A DNA stretch of 64,000 nucleotides, from the NCBI GenBank assembly GCA_016721465.1, contig JADKIA010000027.1:186001-250000 (forward strand), read 5' to 3'. This document shows positions 59,373-64,000 of this stretch, one piece after another (position 1 is the first letter of the stretch; the number at the start of each line of letters is the position of its first letter). Source of the DNA: Ideonella sp. Its GTDB lineage: Bacteria > Pseudomonadota > Gammaproteobacteria > Burkholderiales > Burkholderiaceae_C. The notes under the pieces were generated by a model. That model had not been told where the DNA came from. It saw nothing but the letters and a program-made list of their open reading frames with translations, and did no database searches. The position numbers were made by a program, and so were the translations under genes.

Positions 59373-61485
59373 GGGGCTGGACACCGTCCACACGCTGCTG
59401 TGTCGCCGCGAGGCCGGCGCCTTCCAGCGCGCGGCCAAGACGGGCGAGGACCTGCTGGTGGCCTGCACGCAGGAGAGCCGCCTGTTCGTCGAGCTCAATG
59501 CCGAGACCGAAGGCGCGCGCCCCATCACCGAGCGCCCGATCCGATTCGTGAACCTGCGCGAGACGGCCGGCTGGTCGCGCGATGCCGCCCAGGCCACGCC
59601 CAAGATCGCCGCCTTGATCGCCGCCGCGCAGTTGCCGCCGCCGGCGCCGGTGGGCACCGTCACCTACCGATCGCAGGGCCGCGTGCTGGTGCTTGGCGCG
59701 GCCGAGGCCACCGAACGCGCTGCCCGCATGCTGGCCGACAGGCTGGAGGTGGTGCAGCTGATCGACGGCGCTGGCGGCGCGCTGCCGCAGGCGCGGGAAC
59801 GCGCCGTGCACGCGGGGCGGCTCACGCGCCTGACGGGTTGGCTCGGCGCCTTCGAAGTCGAGTGGACCAGCCGCAACCCCATCGACCTGGAACTGTGCAC
59901 GCGCTGCAACGCCTGCATCGCGGCCTGCCCCGAAGGCGCGATCGACTTTTCCTATCAAGTGAACGAAGCGTCTTGCAAAGCCCATCGGGATTGCGTGCGC
60001 GTCTGTGATGCGGCCGGCGCCATCGACTTCGATCGAGCCCCGCAGCCCGTGAGCGAAGCCGTGGACCTGGTGCTCGACCTGCGCGAGCAGCCGGCTTTCA
60101 CGATGCACCAGCCGCCCCAGGGCTACTTCCATGCCGCCTCCGACGAGCGCCGCCTGGTGGACGCCGTGCTGCAGTTGCGCGAACTCACGGGTGAATTCGA
60201 CAAGCCGCGCTTCTTTCAATACCGGCAGAACCTGTGTGCCCATACGCGCAACCAGCAGATCGGTTGCACCGCCTGCATCGACGTGTGCAGCACCCGTGCC
60301 ATCCGCAGCGATGCCTCGCTCAAGGGCAGGGCCGCGCCGCGTGGCGCCGTGGCCTCCCGGGCCTTGTCGGGCGGTGTGGTGGCCGGGCCCACGGGCGGCA
60401 TCGTCGTCGAGCCACACCTGTGCGTGGGCTGCGGCGCCTGCAGTACCGTCTGCCCCAGCGGCGCGCTGGGTTTTGCCTACCCCGGCACCGTGGACCAGGG
60501 CCGACGCCTGCGCACGCTGCTGCAGACCTTTGCGCGCGCTGGCGGCCGCGATGCGGCCTTGCTGCTGCACAGTGAAAGTGCCGGCCAGCGCGTCATCGAC
60601 GAGCTCGGCCGCGCTGCGCGGGTCGACCGCAGCCTGCACGGCGTGCCTGCCCGCGTGCTGCCCGTGCCGGTGTGGCACACCGCCAGCGTGGGCCTGGACC
60701 TGTGGCTGGCCGCGATTGCGCAAGGCGCCAGCCAGGTGTGGGTGTTGCTCACGGCGGACGAGGCGCCCGAATACCGCCAGGCGCTGGCCGAGCAGATGGC
60801 CGTGGCGCAGGCCATCGTCAGCGGCCTGGGCTACGCTGGCGAGCACTTTCGCCTGCTGCAGGTGCGCGATGCACGCGACCTGGCCGCGCTGGACTTGGGC
60901 CTGCGCGCCGCAGCGGCCCAATGCACCCGGCAAGCGGCCAGTTTCTCCGCGGGCGCCGACAAGCGCGGCACGCTCGACATGGCCATCGACCACCTGCTGG
61001 CCCACGCCCCGAAGCCCGCCGATGACATCGCGCTGCCGCGCCCGGGCGCGCCCTTCGGCAGCCTGGTGGTGGACACGGCCAAGTGCACGCTGTGCCTGTC
61101 CTGCGTGGGGGCCTGTCCAGAGGCGGCGCTGGCCGACAACCCGGACCGGCCGCAGCTCAGGTTCATCGAGAAGAACTGCGTGCAATGCGGCCTGTGCGCC
61201 ACCACCTGCCCCGAGTCCGCCATCACGCTGCAGCCGCGCCTGTGGCTGGCCGACGAGGGCAAGGCGCGCAAGGCCACCCGCGTGCTCAACGAAGCCGAGC
61301 CTTTCCGCTGCGTGCGCTGCCAGAAACCCTTCGGCACCGTGCGGGCCATCGAGGCGATGCTCACCAAGCTGGCCGGTCATTCGGCCTTTCAGGGCGTGGC
61401 CGCCGAACGGCTGAAGATGTGCGGCGACTGCCGGGTGATCGACATCCACACCAACCCTGACGAAACCCGCATCACCGACCTGTGA
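59278..61485 (+). CDS. Multi-cluster 4Fe-4S binding protein of the fdh maturation set
   Basis: 735 residues. It opens MKTLICDCNRTMPLDPKALQ and has at least five ferredoxin-like motifs: CTRCNACIAACP, CVGCGACSTVCP, CTLCLSCVGACP and CVQCGLCATTCP, plus degenerate sites (CKAHRDCVRVC, CTACIDVC), and a C-terminal CxxC...CGDC pair. Proteins with this layout follow DUF3305/DUF3306 near formate dehydrogenase genes and are thought to serve electron transfer for maturation. Its middle region LLLHSESAGQRVIDEL resembles an MvhD- or HdrA-like domain. Start ATG 59278 lies inside the DUF3306 reading frame. Function is inferred only. Confidence 0.82.
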   Translation: MKTLICDCNRTMPLDPKALQAALAQTPGASTEGLDTVHTLLCRREAGAFQRAAKTGEDLLVACTQESRLFVELNAETEGARPITERPIRFVNLRETAGWSRDAAQATPKIAALIAAAQLPPPAPVGTVTYRSQGRVLVLGAAEATERAARMLADRLEVVQLIDGAGGALPQARERAVHAGRLTRLTGWLGAFEVEWTSRNPIDLELCTRCNACIAACPEGAIDFSYQVNEASCKAHRDCVRVCDAAGAIDFDRAPQPVSEAVDLVLDLREQPAFTMHQPPQGYFHAASDERRLVDAVLQLRELTGEFDKPRFFQYRQNLCAHTRNQQIGCTACIDVCSTRAIRSDASLKGRAAPRGAVASRALSGGVVAGPTGGIVVEPHLCVGCGACSTVCPSGALGFAYPGTVDQGRRLRTLLQTFARAGGRDAALLLHSESAGQRVIDELGRAARVDRSLHGVPARVLPVPVWHTASVGLDLWLAAIAQGASQVWVLLTADEAPEYRQALAEQMAVAQAIVSGLGYAGEHFRLLQVRDARDLAALDLGLRAAAAQCTRQAASFSAGADKRGTLDMAIDHLLAHAPKPADDIALPRPGAPFGSLVVDTAKCTLCLSCVGACPEAALADNPDRPQLRFIEKNCVQCGLCATTCPESAITLQPRLWLADEGKARKATRVLNEAEPFRCVRCQKPFGTVRAIEAMLTKLAGHSAFQGVAAERLKMCGDCRVIDIHTNPDETRITDL

Positions 61486-61518
61486 CGATCGAGCCGTGAT
61501 CACCGACCTGGCGCGCCC

Positions 61519-62154
61519 ATGACCGAATCCCCACCCCAACCACTGCGCTTTGCCCCCGCCGACGACAGCGAAGAGCTGGCCCGCGCCGAGCTCTATGGCC
61601 TGCTCTCGCGCCTGTGGCATGCCCCGCCGGACGAGGCCCTGCTGGCGCAGTTTCGCGTGGCCGTGACGCAGGCGCCCGAGCCGGGCGGCTTTCTCGAAGC
61701 GCCCTGGGGTGAACTGGTGGCCGCCATGCGCGCCACCAACCTCGCCGATGCGGCGGCCGAACACGAAGCGCTGTTCCACGGCGTGGGCAAGCCCGAGGTG
61801 TTTGCCTATGGCTCCTACCACCTCAGCGGTTTCCTCAACGAGCGCCCGCTGGCCGTGTTGCGCGAGGACCTGGCCCGCCTGGGCCTCACCCGCGACGAGC
61901 ACAGCCTGGAGACCGAGGACCACATCGCCTACGGGCTGGAGGTGATGCGCTGGCTGATCGCCGGCGACGATGTCGCGGTGTGCAACCTGGAGCAGCAGCG
62001 TCGCTTCTTCCGCGCGCACCTGCAGCCCTGGGTGCACCTGCTGTGCGACGCCGTGCTGGCCCAACCCCGCGCCGCCACGTGGCGCGCTGTGGCTGGCTTC
62101 ACCGACGCCTTCATGCAGGTGGAAGCGCAGGCCTTCGACCTGCTGGAAACCTGA
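61519..62154 (+). CDS. TorD/DmsD-family molecular chaperone
   Basis: 211 residues, all-helical: EELARAELYGLLSRLWHAPP, EHEALFHGVGKPEVFAYGSYHLSGFLNERPL, and EDHIAYGLEVMRWLIAGDD with QQRRFFRAHLQPWVHLLCDAVLAQPRA. These are the conserved blocks of the TorD family, which bind Tat signal peptides of molybdoenzymes and hold them for cofactor insertion. Its place after the 4Fe-4S gene and before mobA makes FdhA the likely client. A 12-base direct repeat (ATCACCGACCTG) lies in the gap before it. No clear ribosome-binding site precedes ATG 61519. Confidence 0.85.
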   Translation: MTESPPQPLRFAPADDSEELARAELYGLLSRLWHAPPDEALLAQFRVAVTQAPEPGGFLEAPWGELVAAMRATNLADAAAEHEALFHGVGKPEVFAYGSYHLSGFLNERPLAVLREDLARLGLTRDEHSLETEDHIAYGLEVMRWLIAGDDVAVCNLEQQRRFFRAHLQPWVHLLCDAVLAQPRAATWRAVAGFTDAFMQVEAQAFDLLET

Positions 62155-62162
62155 GCGCCGCC

Positions 62163-62762
62163 ATGTCGATCCCAACGGAACAAATCACCGGCGTGGTGCT
62201 GGCCGGCGGCCGCGGCAGCCGCATGAGCGGTGTCGACAAGGGCCTGCAGAACCACTTGGGCCTGCCCATGGCCCTGCATGCGCTGATGCGCCTGCAGTTG
62301 CAGGTGGGCCCGGCCATGGTCAACGCCAACCGCAACCTGGCGGCCTATGAGTCGATGGGCGTGCCCGTGTGGCCCGACGCCGTGGCCGACCACCCAGGCC
62401 CGCTGGCGGGCTTTCTCACCGCGCTGGAGCATTGCGAGACGCCGTATCTCGTCACCGTGCCCTGCGACACGCCCAACTTCCCGCTCGATCTGGTGCAGCG
62501 GCTGGCCGATGCGCTGGAACAGGCCGATGCCGACATCGCCATGGCCGAGACGCTGGAGCAGGGCGTGGCGCAGCGGCAACCGGTGTTCTGCCTGATGAAG
62601 GCCAGTCTGATGGAAAGCCTGGTGAAGTTCATCCACGACGGCCAGCGCAAGATCGACCGCTGGACGGATCGGCACCGCTGCGTGGCCGTGCGCTTCGACG
62701 ACGCCGACGCGTTCTTCAACGCCAACACCCTGGACGAATTGCAGCGCCTGCAGGCGCGCTGA
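62163..62762 (+). CDS. mobA: Molybdenum cofactor guanylyltransferase
   Basis: 199 residues. The nucleotidyltransferase motif GVVLAGGRGSRMSGVDKGL is followed by VPVWPDAVADHPGPLAGFLTAL and VPCDTPNFP, each typical of MobA. The enzyme adds GMP from GTP to Mo-molybdopterin, forming the bis-MGD form used by formate dehydrogenase. It is the last gene of the fdh maturation group, eight bases after the TorD gene, with no terminator hairpin seen. ATG 62163. Confidence 0.93.
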   Translation: MSIPTEQITGVVLAGGRGSRMSGVDKGLQNHLGLPMALHALMRLQLQVGPAMVNANRNLAAYESMGVPVWPDAVADHPGPLAGFLTALEHCETPYLVTVPCDTPNFPLDLVQRLADALEQADADIAMAETLEQGVAQRQPVFCLMKASLMESLVKFIHDGQRKIDRWTDRHRCVAVRFDDADAFFNANTLDELQRLQAR

Positions 62763-62794
62763 TCCGGGCGGCCCCTGGGCACGGGCTGCATGGC

Positions 62795-62800
62795 GATAAT
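62795..62800 (+). promoter_or_regulatory. Candidate -10 box (GATAAT) of dcd
   Basis: GATAAT lies 25 bases before the dcd ATG, matching five of six positions, with the ribosome-binding AGGAAGAG in between. No clear -35 box. Confidence 0.35.
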
Positions 62801-62825
62801 CGGCCCTCCCCCAGGAAGAGCCCCG

Positions 62826-63392
62826 ATGAGCATCAAGAGCGACAAGTGGATCCGCCGCATGGCGGAAAGCACCGGCATGATCGAGCCTTTCGAGCCCGGC
62901 CAGGTGCGCGAGGCCAAGGGCCAGAAGATCGTCAGCTACGGCACCTCCAGCTACGGCTACGACGTGCGCTGCGCGCGCGAGTTCAAGGTGTTCACCAACG
63001 TCTACTCCACGGTGGTCGACCCGAAGAACTTCGACGAGCGCAGCTTCGTCGATATCGAGAGCGACGTCTGCATCATCCCGCCCAACAGCTTCGCGCTGGC
63101 ACGCACGGTGGAGTACTTCCGCATCCCGCGCAACGTGCTCACGGTGTGCCTGGGCAAGAGCACCTACGCGCGCTGCGGCATCATCGTCAACGTCACGCCC
63201 TTCGAGCCCGAGTGGGAAGGCTTCGTGACGCTGGAGTTCAGCAACACCACGCCGCTGCCGGCCAAGATCTATGCGGGCGAGGGCTGCGCCCAGGTGCTGT
63301 TCTTCGAGAGCGACGAGGTCTGCGAGACCAGCTACAAGGACCGGGGCGGCAAATACCAGGGCCAGCGCGGGGTGACCTTGCCCAAGGCCTGA
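62826..63392 (+). CDS. dcd: dCTP deaminase
   Basis: 188 residues, the full family length. SYGTSSYGYDVRCAREFKVF, VCLGKSTYARCGIIVNVTPFEPEWEG and YKDRGGKYQGQRGVTLPKA are the conserved substrate and trimer-forming blocks. The enzyme turns dCTP into dUTP, the main route to dTMP in many bacteria. ATG 62826 has AGGAAGAG six bases upstream. It is a core housekeeping gene and ends the formate-related region. Confidence 0.95.
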   Translation: MSIKSDKWIRRMAESTGMIEPFEPGQVREAKGQKIVSYGTSSYGYDVRCAREFKVFTNVYSTVVDPKNFDERSFVDIESDVCIIPPNSFALARTVEYFRIPRNVLTVCLGKSTYARCGIIVNVTPFEPEWEGFVTLEFSNTTPLPAKIYAGEGCAQVLFFESDEVCETSYKDRGGKYQGQRGVTLPKA

Positions 63393-63463
63393 GGCGGCGC
63401 GGCCGAAATGCAGCGTTTCCTGGGCGCTTCTCGTGGCATGTGGGGCGGGCCTGCAGCGCGATC

Positions 63464-63781
63464 ATGGCTGCCATGGCGCGCCACGAACCCCACCAGCCGA
63501 TGCCCGAAGCCACCGATCTGGCCTGCATGCCGGCCGAATACTTCGGTGGTGGTCGCATGTTGCCGGCGCTGGTGCCGGGCTGCTGTCTGGACATGGGCCT
63601 GCTGGGCAGCTTTCGCGAGTTGATGGCCGAGGCCGGTGAATCGGTGCGGGTGCAGCAGATGCGCTATGACCGAATGTACGCGTTCGAGCGCCTGGCGCTG
63701 GGGCACAGCACGGCGGATGCCGGCCTGCGCCGCCTGTCGGTCATCCTGTTCGAGCGCTACGTTGATCCAGGGCTGGACTGA
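63464..63781 (+). CDS. Uncharacterised small protein
   Basis: 105 residues from ATG 63464 (or ATG 63473), with no family I recognise. ACMPAEYFGGGRMLPALVPGCCLDMGLLGSFRELMAE in the middle and RVQQMRYDRMYAFERLALGHSTAD near the end contain charged helices and two Cys pairs. No signal peptide or membrane span. It sits between dcd and a CoA-transferase gene, each about 60-70 bases away, all on the plus strand. Codon use is GC3-rich like its neighbours, which supports it being real. Confidence 0.6.
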   Translation: MAAMARHEPHQPMPEATDLACMPAEYFGGGRMLPALVPGCCLDMGLLGSFRELMAEAGESVRVQQMRYDRMYAFERLALGHSTADAGLRRLSVILFERYVDPGLD

Positions 63782-63843
63782 GCGCGCCCAGAGTCTGCTG
63801 AAATCGGGGCGTCGGCGGCGCTGGGCCGCTGGGAGTCCCGGCC

Positions 63844-64000
63844 ATGAGTTCCACGTCCCACGCCCATGAGCGGATGTCTGCACTGCGTTCGGCCCACCGC
63901 GGCAAGGTGGTCACCGCCGCGGAGGCCGTGCAGTTGCTGCACGATGGCGACATGCTGGCCACCAGCGGCTTCGTTGGCATCGGCTTCCCGGAGAACCTGG
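63844..64000 (+). CDS. Acyl-CoA:acetate/3-ketoacid CoA-transferase, N-terminal part only
   Basis: The window holds the first 52 codons. HRGKVVTAAEAVQLLHDGD followed by MLATSGFVGIGFPENL matches the N-terminus of the single-chain CoA-transferases (propionate CoA-transferase type), with the glycine-rich GFVGIGFPE that binds CoA. ATG 63844 is taken as the start; 63874 is an alternative. The catalytic Glu and second half lie outside the window. Confidence 0.7.
   Translation, partial: MSSTSHAHERMSALRSAHRGKVVTAAEAVQLLHDGDMLATSGFVGIGFPENL

Noticed and set aside
1..64000. CRISPR arrays, insertion sequences, prophage or integron features
   Set aside because: No spaced direct repeats, transposase, integrase or terminal inverted repeats were seen; gaps are all short.

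Overview
The window is GC-rich (my estimate is about two thirds G+C), densely packed chromosomal DNA from a betaproteobacterium of the order Burkholderiales, probably Comamonadaceae or Sphaerotilaceae. This rests on the closest-looking protein families: DUF1841 and DUF3460 proteins typical of Burkholderiales, the DUF3305/DUF3306 formate dehydrogenase accessory pair, a Burkholderiales-type periplasmic formate dehydrogenase and a beta-type tRNA-Arg(CCT). No phage, transposon, integron or CRISPR array is visible, and no gap between genes exceeds about 200 bases.

Layout. 1-10 kb: end of a HAD dehalogenase-like gene, a SulP transporter with STAS and cyclic-nucleotide-type domains, a saccharopine-dehydrogenase-like oxidoreductase, a VIT/DUF2135 gene apparently broken by a -1 frameshift, ornithine cyclodeaminase, gshA and moeB. 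10-20 kb (minus strand): ctpA, tRNA-Arg(CCT), tamB, tamA and a CoxE-like VWA gene. 20-27 kb: a diguanylate cyclase, an S9 peptidase, a GNAT protein, a MoxR ATPase, cytochrome c4, an HD-GYP phosphodiesterase and a CopZ-like protein. 27-34 kb: DUF1841, kefC/kefF, a solitary ParA, a MaoC/NodN protein, and a LuxR-type response regulator with its hybrid kinase. 34-40 kb (minus): scpA, DUF3460, a second SulP transporter, a secreted phosphoesterase and metG. 40.6-44.7 kb: rquA-frdABCD. 44.7-47.8 kb: a large hybrid sensor kinase. 47.8-54.4 kb (minus): a complete periplasmic formate dehydrogenase operon with fdhD. 54.6-62.8 kb (plus): an NtrC-like regulator, its Cache-domain kinase, DUF3305, DUF3306, a poly-ferredoxin, a TorD-like chaperone and mobA. 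62.8-64 kb: dcd, an unknown small gene and the start of a CoA-transferase.

How the genes work together. The most coherent theme is anaerobic respiration. RquA converts ubiquinone to low-potential rhodoquinone, which is what FrdABCD needs to reduce fumarate in an organism that (as is usual for this group) lacks menaquinone. Three kilobases away lies a membrane-linked formate dehydrogenase whose cytochrome b subunit feeds electrons into the quinone pool. Together they could form a formate-to-fumarate chain. The formate dehydrogenase operon and its maturation genes flank a two-component system. A palindrome with the core GACA-N3-TGTC occurs twice in the divergent regulator/fdh promoter region and once before the maturation genes, which suggests one local regulon. 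The regulator's AAA+ domain lacks the GAFTGA loop needed to engage sigma-54.

Limits: all functions are assigned by reading motifs by eye. No database search, alignment or folding program was run.
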